64,000 nucleotides of DNA, taken from Branchipolynoe longqiensis. Taxonomy: Eukaryota; Annelida; Polychaeta; Phyllodocida; Polynoidae. The translations under genes were made by a program, and so were the position numbers. Where the stretch lies: positions 135,461,826-135,525,825 of the forward strand of contig CM059187.1 of NCBI GenBank assembly GCA_030323885.1, written 5' to 3'. Of the stretch, positions 21,468 to 32,615 are shown piece by piece; within the stretch, counting starts at the first letter, position 1; every line of letters begins with the position of its first letter. The notes under the pieces are model-generated. The model did no database searches, was not told where the DNA came from, and was given only the letters and a program-made list of their open reading frames with translations.

Positions 21468-21500
21468 GCGCACACACACACACACACACGCACACGGGCA
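21128..21500. other. GC-rich stretch, (CCCGC)n and (CA/CG)n
   Basis: A C run lies at 21099-21127, CCCCGCCCCG pentamers at 21315-21365 and alternating CA/CG dinucleotides at 21430-21490. Alternating purine-pyrimidine (CG)n here could adopt Z-DNA. There is no gene. Confidence 0.7.
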
Positions 21501-21524
21501 CGCTGGTTGATGGACCAGCAGCTG

Positions 21525-21555
21525 ATTGGTCCGCACCGGTCACGTGATGGATTGG
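21525..21555. promoter_or_regulatory. Promoter-like cluster: two inverted CCAAT boxes and a GTCACGTGAT E-box
   Basis: ATTGG at 21525-21529 and 21551-21555 flanks CACGTG at 21541-21546, in a CpG-rich TATA-less stretch. This spacing resembles housekeeping promoters bound by NF-Y and USF/TFEB-type factors. No downstream exon is identified. Confidence 0.35.
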
Positions 21556-21879
21556 CGCCATGACACCGCTCGCCGTCGGATCAGAGATGAAACATCGATT
21601 AGCGCGGCCCCTGTCGGCGAGCCTGGGGTAAGGGCCGAAGTGGAGCCGGGCCCTGGGGCCGTGTCGGGGGTGTGAGGGGTGGCGGGGTGAGCGCGAGGGG
21701 CGGCAGGGGGTAGGACCCCACTCATCGCCTCCGCTACACCTGCTGGGGCGAGCACTTGATTCCCCGGTCACAAGGTGCCCTCAATCACAGCCGTTAGGAG
21801 GCGCCTTGTGGGGGCCAGGAGAGGACCTCGTAGGGCGCCCGGAGGACCTTACCATGCTGAGCCGCGTGTCCCAGTCACT

Positions 21880-22770
21880 CAGAGCAGTAGTAGTACTACC
21901 GGTCACTTTAGGGCAGTGAATCTACAACCCGTCACTCAGAGAGGTAGTTCTACAAGCCATCACTGAGTGCAGCACGACTATAAGCCAACACTCAGAGCAA
22001 TACCTGGCACTCACAGTAGTACCTGTCACTCAGAATATTACAAGCTGTCACCCACAGTATTCAGTAATGCCTGTCACTCACATCAGGAATGGTACAACCT
22101 GTCACTCAAAGTGATAGCTTTACAAACCATCACTGAGTGCTGCACAACTACAAGAAGTCATGCAGAGCAGCACCTGTCGCTCAGAGCGAAACTATTACAA
22201 GCCGTCACTCACAGTAGTACCTGTCAGTAACAACAGGAATACAACCTATCACTCAGAGCAGTACAATTACAACCTGTGCCCGAGACTGGTAGTTTTATAA
22301 CCCAACACTGAGCACAATACAACGACATCACTCAGAGCGGTACCTGCAAGCCATCACTCAGAGTCAGAGCAATACCCATCACTAAGAGCAGGAAGAGTAT
22401 AACCTGTCACTCAAAGCAGAACCACTACAAGCCATCACTCAGAGCAATATACAACACTCAGAGCGGGAATACTACAAACAACCTGCTACTCAGAGCAGTA
22501 CATATATAACCCATCACTGAGAGTGGTAGTTCTACAACCCATCACTGATCACATGACAAACCATTACTCAGAGCAGTAGCTGTAACTCAGAACAGGAATT
22601 CTAGAACATGTCACTCAGAGTAGTCAATCTACAACCCTGTTCTTCAACCTATTACTCAGAGGAGTAGTTCAACAACCTATCACTGAGCAGTAGAACTACA
22701 ACCCATCACTCAGAACAGAAGTTCTACAACCTCACTCAGAGCAGAAGTTCTACAACCTATCACTCAGCGG
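21880..22770. repeat. Degenerate tandem repeat of about 30 bp
   Basis: Repeated phrase of the type CACTCAGAGCAGTAGTTCTA followed by CAACCYRT. At least 25 imperfect units decay towards 23750. The spaced units may suggest CRISPR to a pattern search, but repeats and spacers are both related and degenerate. Confidence 0.88.
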
Positions 22771-22983
22771 ACCTATTAACACCCATAGAATATGTTATTA
22801 AACGCAGGAACTAACACCTATCGGTTTTGTGACATGCTTAAGGGCTGTGAGCCTATTCATATCCTGACAAATATTGCAATCTGCAGTGATGTGCTAATCA
22901 TCTAACAATTCACTCATAGCAGTAGCGCCAGTAACTACATCATGTGACTTAAGTCAGATCAGTATAACCAGCACTAGTCCTCA

Positions 22984-23317
22984 GATCAGACAGGATGGCC
23001 GAATGAGTTAGAGCGTCCGTCTCCCATGTTGGTAGACCATGGGCTCGAACCCTGGTCGAGTCAAACCAATGACTTAAAAATTGATACTTGTCGCTTTGTA
23101 GCCAGGCGCTCGGCATTAATAGGATAGGACAAGGACTGGTTGGCTCAGTGTCGGGATAATGTGACTGAGTGGGATATCAGGTCATGCTGCTGGAGGCCTG
23201 GTCTCCCAGTGGGGCAGCACTATAAAGTCACCATGAGTGCGCACTGTCACAAGTCGGTACCCATCCTGATATGACCTTAGATGTTGCTAGGACATAATAC
23301 AACAACAAACAAACTAG
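22984..23317 (+). mobile_element. SINE-A1, full copy
   Basis: Complete: head AGACAGGATGGCCGAATGAG, B-box GGGCTCGAACCCTGG, all body blocks and an ACAACAACAAACAAAC tail. Useful as a reference copy of subfamily A1. Confidence 0.93.
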
Positions 23318-23764
23318 TCCTATAACTTAGTATAAGTTATCAACTGCACCACACAAGCAGCATACCCCCTCCAATGATCTGTCACTGAGACCAGTATGAA
23401 TTATACCCTGACTGCCATTCTGTCAGGAACATCAGGTTTACATTCTCTTTCTCTGATCATTACACTTGGAGCCCACTCTACAACCAGTCTACACCTGCTG
23501 TATAATGTGTTAACTCAGTCCACCCTACAAGCTGTCACTCATACCTGTACAAGGAACTCCCATGCTGCATGCCACTGGAAGCAGGATATAACAACATCAC
23601 TGCCACAATGTATCAGTTTTACACCGGTAAAGTCTGCCCTAAAACCTGTAACTTGGATCACAAGTAACAAATGACCGACAATAATGTTACTCAAATCAGG
23701 AACACCTGCATTACAACATGTCGCTCAAGCTAGTACATCAGTACTGGATCTTTGATTAAACTAC
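23318..23764. other. Decayed extension of the 30-bp array
   Basis: Occasional CACTCA/CTGTCACT phrases persist. Otherwise nothing recognisable. Confidence 0.5.
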
Positions 23765-24045
23765 CACTGCTCTCTTTCATATTCGAAAGGTTGCGGGTTC
23801 GATCCATGCAAGAGTCAAATCACACATTCCTTCCACATTAGTAGAGTAGGACAGAGTGAGGAGTGGTTGGGTCAAAGTGTCTAGATATCATGACAGAGTG
23901 CAATATCAATCCTATCATGGAATCAGTGGCAGGGTATGGTATCTCCGTGGGGCAGCACAATAAAGCCAAAACGGGTGGCTCACTGTCACAAGTCGGTATG
24001 AGATAAAATTGTCGAAATTGACTCACATGTTCCTAGGACATCAAG
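23765..24045 (+). mobile_element. Divergent SINE-A relative
   Basis: The head CTCTTTCATATTCGAAAGGT with B-box GGGTTCGATCCATGC is followed by a body that keeps the GGCAGCACAATAAAGCC and TGTCACAAGTCGGTA blocks. Another head of this type is at 25500-25566. Confidence 0.7.
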
Positions 24046-24115
24046 CCCGAGTAGTTCACTAAATGCAGAACTGATGAGAGCAGTGTATGCAATAACCACT
24101 CCACTCACACCCTAC

Positions 24116-24470
24116 CGGGCATGGTAGCCGAACCGATAGAGCATGGGCCTTTTGTGCGGGAGATCGGTAGTTTGTTTCCCAGTCGAGTCAAACCAATGAC
24201 TTATAAAATTGATACTTGGCGCTTCCTAGCCTGGCGCTCTGCATAAATAGGATAGGACAGGGACTGGTTAGCTAAGCGTCAGTATCATGTGATGGACTGG
24301 GATATCAGGACATGGTGAGGACGGCCTGACTCTCTTGAAGATTTATACTGCCTATCCAGTGAGGCAACACTATAAAATCAGCATGAGTGTGCAGTCACAA
24401 GTCGGTACCCAGCCTGATATGACCCTAGCTATTGCCAGGACATAAAACTCCAACAACCAACCAACCTACT
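24116..24470 (+). mobile_element. SINE-A2, full copy carrying a SINE-C tail fragment
   Basis: The head CGGGCATGGTAGCCGAACCG, B-box region TTTGTTTCCCAGTC and the whole body end in AAAACTCCAACAACCAACC. Between the GGCCTGAC and CAGTGAGGC blocks lie about 24 bp (24334-24357) identical to the SINE-C 3' end near 9762-9785. Confidence 0.92.
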
Positions 24471-24569
24471 CATACCCTATCGCGTGTGTTCTGTACGGCT
24501 GTTCAGAGCTGCACGTGGAACACTCACACGATTACACCACTCAGACATAAATACTCACCTGCTCAGCCC

Positions 24570-24987
24570 CAGATAAAAGATTCACCCGATACTTGTAGTA
24601 CATGGGTGAAGACCAGCCTTATATCAAAACGGTCGAAAAATCGGGCTAATGAAATGAGTCTTTATGAGAGACTAATTTCACAATCTAAGAAGCAACATTT
24701 ATTCTTTGTATATGTCTTCATGTTTACACGCTACTTTTGAGTTGGAAAATATACTAAAACATATACTTTAATGCAATTTAAAAGTGAAATCGACGGCGTT
24801 CTCTGGCCACCATCTTGTCTTTTTGCATTCTCTCCCATTTCACCAACTCTGTGATGATATAAGTAACCATTTGACACTGGTGCCAGGCATTCTACTTGTT
24901 GTTCCATACTAGCGCTATTTTCGCCCGTATTTAGACTACGTTGTCGTTCACACCTGTACTGGAAGTACAGGGTGAATCTTTTATCTA
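24570..24987. mobile_element. 410-bp MITE with hairpin ends and 9-bp target duplication, copy 2
   Basis: Flanked by GCTCAGCCC at 24561-24569 and 24988-24996. The ends AGATAAAAGATTCACCC and GGGTGAATCTTTTATCT are inverses. It aligns over its full length with 14977-15384, sharing for example TTCACAATCTAAGAAGCAAC and TCTTTTTGCATTCTCTCCCA. It is non-coding. Confidence 0.87.
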
Positions 24988-25243
24988 GCTCAGCCCTAAC
25001 TTGTAATTCAGACAAGTAACACCAACCTTACGGGCTGTTAGTGTTAATGGTTTCTGTCAGTAACTCTCAGTCCACTAAATTGTTTTTGTGTGTGGAGGGG
25101 GTTATATGTGAGTGTCTGTTTGCTTTCTGTGTTCAGGTTTTTTTTCTTCTTTTTTTCTTCTGTTTTTTCTTCTTTTTTTCTGTTTTAGTTTTTTTTTAGC
25201 GAAGTTTTATGAGCTGTATTGGAGGAGGGGGGGGGGTAATGAC

Positions 25244-25465
25244 CTAATTTAATAGAACCTGCTACTGCTGAAAAGTATAGTGTCAGAGTTTTGACATGCA
25301 CGCCAAAAATAATTTGGCATGTCTCACTTCAAATATCTCCAAAGTTAGTCATCTAAAATACAAATCACTTCAAACTAAAGTGAGGTAAATTAACACGATC
25401 AACCAAATATATTTATCTTTAAAAAATAGTGGAAACTCAAAACCACCAGGCTATGCAACTTTGAA
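25244..25465 (+). mobile_element. 330-bp MITE family (GCATAGTCCGATG ends), 5'-truncated copy
   Basis: Aligns with 38215-38538 and 39187-39520 from AATTTAATAGAACCTG to GGCTATGCAACTTT. The left end is missing. Confidence 0.75.
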
Positions 25466-25499
25466 ATATAACTGACCATAGTGGCCACAGGGTAAATTA

Positions 25500-25566
25500 C
25501 ATAGCTGCTCTCTTTCCTATTCGAAAGGTTGGGGGTTCGATCCATGCAAGAGTCAAACCACATAAA
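25500..25566 (+). mobile_element. Head fragment of the divergent SINE-A relative
   Basis: CTCTCTTTCCTATTCGAAAG with B-box GGGTTCGATCCATGC, as at 23765. The body is lost. Confidence 0.6.
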
Positions 25567-25750
25567 TATGAGCAACAACACTTAAAGACAGTAGGCCACA
25601 TTAAACCCATGAATTAGATCAATTATTAAGCGACTACTGTGGTGAGCTACAAAGAGGGTTTTTTGTGTGTGTGTTTTTAGTAGGGGGGGGGGGGGGGATT
25701 TGTATCTCTGTTTGGTTTTGTTATGTAGTTTATACACAAATAGATCTAAG

Positions 25751-25925
25751 TACAGTTGAACCTCGATCCAACGGACACCGATGCAACGGATTCCGGATCC
25801 AATGGACACAATCCGCTAGAGTGAATATCTGGTCCGAACATTTAAAACTCCCGAGTGATATCCGTAAGGCTAAGGACAAGCTTAGAAAATATGCTGTAAA
25901 GGGTCATTCATGTATATATATACAA

Positions 25926-25965
<40 letters not shown>

Positions 25966-26114
25966 CATACATACAAGGAACAAGCAACAGCGATTGGTAA
26001 AGGTGAATGTGTGTGGGGTAGAGCCCCCGGAAAATGTTGTCGCTGCAACGGACAAACGGCTTTAACGGACAACTGCTCCCCCCTATTAGTCCATTGGACC
26101 GAGGTTCATCTGTA
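25751..26114. mobile_element. Tigger-like MITE with internal (TA)n
   Basis: The ends TACAGTTGAACCTCGATCCA and GGACCGAGGTTCATCTGTA are inverses, bounded by TA. The body holds ACGGACA/AACGGA repeats and a TA run at 25926-25960. Confidence 0.75.
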
Positions 26115-26214
26115 CTTGAGCAGTCACTCTTGATCAACAGCATACACCAGGCACATAACCCACCACTCACAGCGGTCTAATTTAAATGGGTGAATTGCTC
26201 TTCCCACATTTGGA

Positions 26215-26548
26215 TTGGTTGTTGGAGTTTTAAGTCCTGTCAACATCTAAGGTCATATCAGGATGGGTACCAACTTTTGACAGTGCGCACTCATGGCAAC
26301 TTTATAATGCTGCCCCACTGGAAGACCAGGCCATCAGCACCATTACTGGATATCTCACCCAGTAACATTGTCCAGTCATTGAGCTAACCAGTCCTTACCC
26401 TATCCTATTATTATTGCAGAGTGCCAAGCAAGGAAGCGACAAGTATCAATTTTGAAAGTCATTGCTTTGATTCGACCGGGAATTGAACTCCCGATCCCCC
26501 GCATGAGACCACTGCGCTCTACCGATTCAGCCACCGCACCCGGTCCCG
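26215..26548 (-). mobile_element. SINE-A2, full copy
   Basis: Reverse orientation: tail side GGTTGTTGGAGTTTTAAGTC, head side GATTCAGCCACCGCACCCGG. Confidence 0.92.
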
Positions 26549-27000
26549 CATCTTGAACATCACCTTTCATTAAGTCAAATATAATTTGAGAAGGAAAAAG
26601 TGCACCAAGGCACGTCATTCGGTACAGCAAATCAAGTGTAAGGCGAGTCTGCGGGTATTTGAACCCGAGCGGTGGAAAGCAATTAACTCTGACATGCAAT
26701 TTTAACCTCTTATTTTTCGAAATTGATCGAAGTCTATTGATTTTGCGTTAAAATCGATAATCCGGAGGGGAGAGGGGAGGGGGGAGAGGGAAGGGGAGGA
26801 GAGGGGGAGGGGGGGGTTCCCTTTGCTTTATTGCTGGTGTATTGGTTAGATTAATGGCAGACATGTGAAGTATTGTTCTACATTACTCCATGTATCATTT
26901 ATTCACACATCTTTCCGCCCATGTATACGGCTGTTTTATTCACTTCATTCCACACACTCCTCTTGTTATGGGTCATCCAACGTCTTCAACACTTTCAATG
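26549..27000. other. No recognisable feature
   Basis: Ordinary mixed sequence with a GGGGAGAGGG tract at 26765-26815. Confidence 0.5.
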
Positions 27001-27230
27001 CCCGGTCACATACACGTTAATGGACATAGTTGGACGTAGTGGAGGCTAACGCAGTTGAAGGTACGGGAGAAGTATGGATGCCGGTACGTTCAACTGCGTT
27101 CAACTGCGTTCAACTACATTCAACTGCGTTCAACTGCGTTCAACTACGTTCAACTGCGTTCAACTACGTTCAACTATGTTAGCCTCCACTACGTTCAACT
27201 ACGTCCACTAACGTGTATGTGACCCGGCCT
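27001..27230. mobile_element. Foldback element with GTTCAACTGC/AC iterons
   Basis: Inverted ends of about 48 bp (left CCGGTCACATACACGTTA, right TAACGTGTATGTGACCCGG) both include the CTCCACTACGT segment. The middle is a tandem run of GTTCAACTRC decamers (27088-27178). Relatives are at 44723 and 45026. Confidence 0.85.
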
Positions 27231-27624
27231 TCACAGTCCTACAAAGCGTACCATAGCGAGAGAGGGGAGGGGAACTTTTATTCTTAAAATATTGATATTT
27301 TCCCAGCATGCTCCACGTTCCGTATTGAAATGTTGCTATGTCCTACTTTGGGGTTGGGAGGTTGGGGGGTTGGGGGGTTGGGGGCTGGAAAAGTACTACG
27401 CTTTGTGTGAACATGAAAATGTTGAAAACCTTGAATGACCCCTCAACCTTAACATATTGACATTCACCGACATTCTCTTGGTCGACAGTGGATTGTTTCC
27501 TCTGGCTGTGTTTATGCAATCTACTCCGGTGCACATAGTTTAATAAGACATAGACCAGGTGCGCTTACTAAAATGCATTCGCTATGAACCAAATCAATAT
27601 CCATGTAATTCTGCCATTTACAAC
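27231..27624. other. No recognisable feature
   Basis: Contains GGTTGGGGG repeats at 27353-27385 and otherwise mixed sequence. Confidence 0.5.
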
Positions 27625-27742
27625 GGCCCCGGCGGGATGGCCTAGTGGTTCGTGGTAGGTAGAGCTCATGAGTCAAACCAAAGACCAGAAGAAAAGAAAT
27701 TGGCAGTTTGCCTCATATCTTCCTAGGATATAAAACCCCAAC
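27625..27742 (+). mobile_element. SINE-A remnant with a large internal deletion
   Basis: The head CGGCGGGATGGCCTAGTGGT, a short GAGTCAAACCAAAGACC piece and a tail TAGGATATAAAACCCCAACA remain. Most of the body is gone. Confidence 0.65.
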
Positions 27743-28007
27743 AGCTCTCTCAATTCAGAGTTCCGACCAGTATCTTTTTTTTTTTTTGTGACAAGTTTTT
27801 TATTCTGCCCATAACGTGTAAGCTCCCGTGAGGGTGCTTGTTTTCAATGCTGGACAGCTGTGATACTGGATTGGTCTGGTCCCGCACTCAGAAGTGTTAA
27901 CCTGATCTTTCTCGGGCCAACCTTTTGCTGTTTTGGGTGTTAGTAGTTTCTATATTAGTTTTTTTTTAATTTTCAAAGTTTTTTCCTAACCTGTATATGA
28001 TAAGACC

Positions 28008-28330
28008 AGACGGGATGGCCGAATGAGTTAGAGCGTCCGTCTCCCGTGCTGGTAGATCGTGGGTTCGAGTTCCGGTCGAGTCAAACCAATGACTTTAAAA
28101 TTGATACTTGTCGCTTCCTAGCCTGGCGCTCGGCATTATTAGGATAGGGCAAGGACTGGTGTGCTCAGTGTCAGGATAATGTGACTGAGTGGGATACCAG
28201 GTCATGGTGCCGGCGGCCTGGTTTCCCAGTGGGACAGCACTATAAAGTCGCCATGAGTGCACACTGTCACAAGTTGGTACCCGTCCTGATATGACCTTAG
28301 ATGTTGCTAGGACGTAAAACAACAACAAAG
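28008..28330 (+). mobile_element. SINE-A1, full and well-preserved copy
   Basis: A-box GGATGGCCGAATGAGTTAGA, B-box GGGTTCGAGTTCCGG and a complete body end in AAAACAACAACAAAG. The best template for the A1 consensus in this window. Confidence 0.94.
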
Positions 28331-28359
28331 ATGTATATGATAACTTAGCCTACTTTGTA

Positions 28360-28412
28360 CATCAACGCAGAAATAACTACCCTACGATATCTGAAATAAC
28401 TACCCTACGATT
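28360..28412. repeat. Short direct duplication GAAATAACTACCCTACGAT
   Basis: Two adjacent copies about 27 bp apart. Confidence 0.8.
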
Positions 28413-28442
28413 GATTGATTGCAACAGTCACCACATTATTTT

Positions 28443-28600
28443 ATGCGTCCTGATATGACCTTAGATGTTGCCAGGACGTAAAACTCCAACAACCAACCAA
28501 CCACTATTTTATGTTAGTGGGATGGCACCTTAGCAGAGCAGCACTATAAAGTGTCACAGTGGTCTTGGATACTTCAGATGGTGCTAGGACGCAAACACCT
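28443..28600 (+). mobile_element. SINE-A2 tail and a decayed SINE body
   Basis: 28443-28502 is the 3' end with an AAAACTCCAACAACCAACC tail. 28520-28597 keeps only the GCAGCACTATAAAGTG block and a GGTGCTAGGACGCAAAC end. Confidence 0.75.
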
Positions 28601-28862
28601 GACAGGATAGCTGGATGAGTTGAGTGCCCACTTCCAGGTTTTCGAACCCTGACCGATGCAAACTAATGACTTAAAAGTGTATACTTGGTACTACCGACTA
28701 ATCAGGTGCTCAACTTTACTTGGATAAGGCAAGGAGCAGTGAAATTAGGAAGACCAATTGTGTGTGTTGGAAATTTCCCCAGTTTAATCAATGAATGGAA
28801 TAAGCGCCCCCCCCCCCCTTTCCCCACGGACAAAAAAAGAAGAAAAAAAAAATACCAGAAAA
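28600..28862 (+). mobile_element. SINE-B copy, 3' end replaced by C and A runs
   Basis: The head GACAGGATAGCTGGATGAGT and B-box-like GGTTTTCGAACCCTGACC are followed by GCAAGGAGCAGTGAAATTAG and AAATTTCCCCAGTTTAATCA, which match the SINE at 60465. Confidence 0.75.
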
Positions 28863-28885
28863 AAAACACACCAGAAAATCAACCA

Positions 28886-29222
28886 CTGAACGGGATGGCG
28901 AAATCGGTGAGAGTGCTGGCTAGCTTCTCGTGCGTAAGGTCTGGTGTTCGAATCCCAGCTGAGTCAAACCAATGACTTACAAAATCGATACCTGTCACTA
29001 CCTAGCCTGGCACTCGGCGTTAATAATAGGATTGTGCAACGACTGGTTAGCTCAGTATCAGGATAACGTGAATGAATGAGATATCAGGTCACGGTGCCAA
29101 CAGCTTAGCCTTCCAGCAAGGCAGCACTATAAAGTCACCATGAGTGTGCACTGTCACAGATCTGTACCCATCCCGATATGACCTTAGATGTTGCTAGGCC
29201 GTAAAGCCCCAACAAACAAACC
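28886..29222 (+). mobile_element. SINE-A, full copy, intermediate subfamily
   Basis: The head ACGGGATGGCGAAATCGGTG, B-box GGTGTTCGAATCCCAG and a complete body end in AAAGCCCCAACAAACAAACC, a tail between types A1 and A2. Confidence 0.92.
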
Positions 29223-29327
29223 AATTCAAATCCAACAACTCTTCTAAACGTTCCTAGCACCATACTAACCTACCCCCCGACGTCCCTATCCCCCCCCCCC
29301 CCACCCCTTCTTTTTTTTCAATATTAG

Positions 29328-29404
29328 TACCCATCCCGATATGACCTTAGATGTTGTCAGGCCGTAAAGCCCCAACAAACAAACCAATTAAAATCCAACA
29401 ACTC
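29328..29404 (+). repeat. Duplicated SINE tail plus flank
   Basis: Repeats the last 55 bp of the preceding SINE together with about 20 bp of its 3' flank (AATCCAACAACTC), so this is a local duplication and not a new insertion. Confidence 0.75.
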
Positions 29405-30030
29405 GTCCACATACACGTTCCCACCATCCGATGACCTCCCTGCACCCACCCACGGCCCCCGGCCACCACGAAATGCACCTCTTAGTACAGTTTAACGGCG
29501 GCGGCCCGGACAAACCCCATTCTGGCGGGCGGTGCTGCCATCGGTGGCCGCTAAAGGAGCTCCTATGGAATATGGGGGTGGGGGGTGGGGAGGGGAGGGC
29601 GGGGGCGGGGTAGGACGGCCGGTGAAGACATATACATGGGCTGAGTGCCCCATCCCAGGGCAATTTTGAAATGGCGTGCCACTGCCAGTATTGCTTTGTG
29701 CAACGCACTTGGCTCCCGTTTTGAGGTGACACATTTCATAAGGCCTGAGCTGCCGTGTGTTGCTGACTTGGGTTTAAAAGCTCGCCGCCAGGTCGGTGTA
29801 CTATGTGGGAGTGGTGGGTGAAGGGGAGGGGGGGGTGGATGGAGGGTGGATTGGGGAGGGGTGGATAGGGGGTGTTTTCTCGACCATTCAGGGCTGGGCA
29901 TGTCCAGCAAATTCTAAACCGCGTCGGCGCGTTGGAGTTTGTGGTTTCTTTGTTTGTTGTTGTTTGGGATGGGGGTGGGGGGGGGGGGGTCGGTGATTGT
30001 TGTGTACGATGTACCCTAGACCGCCCAACT
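29405..30030. other. Unassigned, with G-rich patches
   Basis: GC-rich single-copy-looking sequence with GGGGTGGGG tracts at 29575-29610 and 29820-29870 and a G run near 29975. No gene is supported. Confidence 0.5.
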
Positions 30031-30497
30031 TCCATCACAACTACATCCCATCACACAGACATCACGCACCACTACCCACCACTACACACTACCACCCACT
30101 ACCACCAATCACTACACACCACCAACCACTACCACCAACCACTACACATCACACACCACCACCCACCACTACACACTACCACCCACTACCACCAACCACT
30201 ACACATCACACACCACTACCCACCACTACACACTACCACCCACTACCACCAATCACTACACACCACCAACCACTACCACCAACCACTACACATCACACAC
30301 CACCACCCACCACTACACACCACCACCATCAATGCCATCACTACCACCCACCACCACTCCTACACTATCAACACCACTCACCACCATCCTCTACCACCAC
30401 TCACTACCACCCACCATCACTCGTACACCATCAACACCACTCACCACCATCATCTACCACCACCCACCACCATCAACACAATCACTACCACCCACCA
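30031..30497. repeat. (CACCACTACC)n-type minisatellite
   Basis: CAC/CCA/CTA triplets with a higher-order repeat of about 110 bp (30060-30170, 30170-30215 and 30215-30320 share long phrases). The threonine/histidine/proline frames are artefacts. Confidence 0.93.
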
Positions 30498-30499
30498 AC

Positions 30500-30815
30500 A
30501 AGTCAGACAGGATGGCTGAATGAGTGAGAGCATCCGTCTCCCGTGATGGTAGAACCTGGGATTGTGAGTTTGAAAACTGGTTGAGTCAAACCAATGACTT
30601 AAAAATTGATCCTAGCCAGGCGCTCAGCATTATTAGGATAGGGCAAGGACTGGTTGGCTCAGTGTCAGGATAATGTGACTGAGTGGGATATCAGGTCATG
30701 GTGCTGGCGGCCTAGTCTCCCAGTGGGGCAGCACTATAAGTGTGCACTGTCACAAGTCTGTACCCATCCTGATATGACCTTAGCTGTTGCTAGGACGTAA
30801 ACAACAACAAACAAC
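30500..30815 (+). mobile_element. SINE-A1 inserted in the (CAC) array
   Basis: The head CAGACAGGATGGCTGAATGA, full body with small deletions, and a GTAAACAACAACAAAC tail. Array sequence continues on both sides. Confidence 0.92.
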
Positions 30816-31200
30816 AACTACCATCCACCACTCCTACACCATCAACACCACTCACCACCACCCTCTACCACCACCCACCATCACCGCCACCACCATCAAC
30901 ACCACTCACCATCACCACCACCACCACCACTACCAACTTGACCATTACCAGTACCACCCACTGCACACACCACCACCATTAGCAACACCATCACCACTGA
31001 CCAACCACCGCCCCCCACCACCACCACTCCCACCTCCACCACACATAACCACCACCGCACTACCACCCACCACCACCACACTCCCACCACACTCCCACCG
31101 CCACCACCACCACGACCGCACTACTAGCCCCCCCCCCCCCCACTCCCCACCACCCCACTACCATCACCACCCCACTACCACCCACCACCACACACACCAC
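30816..31200. repeat. (CCA)n-type minisatellite, second half
   Basis: Continuation of the CAC/CCA array with a C run near 31129-31141. Confidence 0.93.
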
Positions 31201-31607
31201 CACAGGGGGCGCTGTTTCGTGAATGGATCCGGCTGGCAGAGCTTGTTTCCCACTGGGTGCAAAACCAGTGCCAAATTAAACAATTTCCCCACACCCCTAT
31301 CTGAAATGTGAACTTTAAAATTAATTATCCTCCCCTGTCCGAGCAACAGCTTAACTGCGACCAGTGGTGTTTGCCGGAGCCTTAGAAGGCGGATATCAGC
31401 GCATGTCTATTTGTTATGGTATATGTAAGGTTTTATAGTAATAATAAATTAAAGGGTTACTCAAATTTCTCTGCTATTTTAATAGGATTGTCGGAAAAGG
31501 TAATTGGCACCAGACAGTGGAAACACTTGGCATGGCGGTCATGTTCACTGATATTTAGGTGTCCATGTTGCAGATGGAACACTGTCTACTCCCTAAATGC
31601 ACATTAA
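31201..31607. other. No recognisable feature
   Basis: Starts with CAGGGGGCGCTG, a partial CTCF-like core (11 of 14 positions), then AT-normal sequence without a protein-like frame. Confidence 0.45.
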
Positions 31608-31800
31608 AGTAAAACCTCTTTAACCAACCGCCTCCTCAAATTGACCACTCCTCTATATCGGTCGCTTTATTTGGGTCTCAAACGATCGCCAATACAATAT
31701 CATTGTAATGAAATGAAAAACTCCTTAAACCAACCACCTCCCTAAATGGACCATTTAAAGTCGGTCCCATGGTCGGTCGATTTAGGGAGGTTTTACTATA
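31608..31800. mobile_element. Tigger-like MITE, AGTAAAACCTC family
   Basis: The ends AGTAAAACCTCTTTAACC and TAGGGAGGTTTTACTATA, with the CTTTATTTGGGTCTCAAACG core shared with 9158-9334. Confidence 0.82.
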
Positions 31801-31925
31801 TATATACATCAGTAGGAAAAGTTATTGCCACCTATGAAGATTGAGGCACAAATGACTCTGGATGAGCATAAATGAGGTCTCTGAACATTCCAGAGACCCA
31901 CATCTCAGATCCATAAAAGGATGCC

Positions 31926-32246
31926 CTGACATGTGACTCGTTAGAGAAGGTTACTCATGCTTTCATTGGTTCACGCCTGGATTATTGTAATGCTCTCTTG
32001 TATGGTCTGCCGCTGTAAAGTATCTCAAAACTGCAACGTATACAGAATGCGGCTACCAGGTTGTTGACGGGTACAAACAATTTGATCATATCACTCCTGT
32101 GCTGAAATCATTAAACCGGCTCCCTGTGGAGAAGAGAATTGATTTCAAGCATTATTTAGACTGTCAATTCAAATAGTAAGATGACTGGAAGACCAGGGCT
32201 CCGGCGCAAACAAATGTCATATTCAGATGAATAAATACTTTACACA
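31926..32246 (+). mobile_element. CR1/L2-like LINE, 3'-terminal fragment
   Basis: Translation gives the C-terminal RT hallmark HAFIGSRLDYCNALLYGLP, a stop at the following codons, then QRIQNAATRLLTG and DHITPVL..LNRLPVEKRI. This order is typical of CR1/L2/Jockey-type ORF2 ends. The coding part ends near 32165 and is followed by the 3' end TGACTGGAAGACCAGGGCTC. A related 3' end lies at 59845-59905. Highly truncated and interrupted by a stop. Confidence 0.8.
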
Positions 32247-32257
32247 CACACACAAAA

Positions 32258-32300
32258 AAGTTGGTCCCAAGTTCGGTCCATTTAGAGAGGCTTTACTCTG
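32258..32300. mobile_element. Right-end fragment of the AGTAAAACCTC MITE
   Basis: GTTGGTCCCAAGTTCGGTCC then ATTTAGAGAGGCTTTACT matches the right half of the family. Confidence 0.65.
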
Positions 32301-32323
32301 TGTGTGTGTATATATATATATAC

Positions 32324-32370
<47 letters not shown>

Positions 32371-32569
32371 GTTATATATATATATGTATATTATATATAT
32401 ATACATATATATAATATATATATATATATTTACATACATACATAAAGAGATACTGAAAATGTATAATAATATATTATACATATACTATACATATATATAT
32501 ATATATATTTACATACATACATAAAGAGATACTGAAAATGCAATTATTTAACAATCAAAAACATATATA

Positions 32570-32614
<45 letters not shown>

Positions 32615-32615
32615 T
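32300..32615. repeat. TA-rich microsatellite block
   Basis: TATATA runs with ACATACATACAT pieces. A phrase of about 70 bp (CATAAAGAGATACTGAAAAT and flanks) is duplicated at 32430-32460 and 32510-32540. Confidence 0.92.

Noticed and set aside
21880..22770. CRISPR-like or protein-coding repeat array
   Set aside because: Units and intervening bases are both degenerate versions of the same 30-bp phrase.
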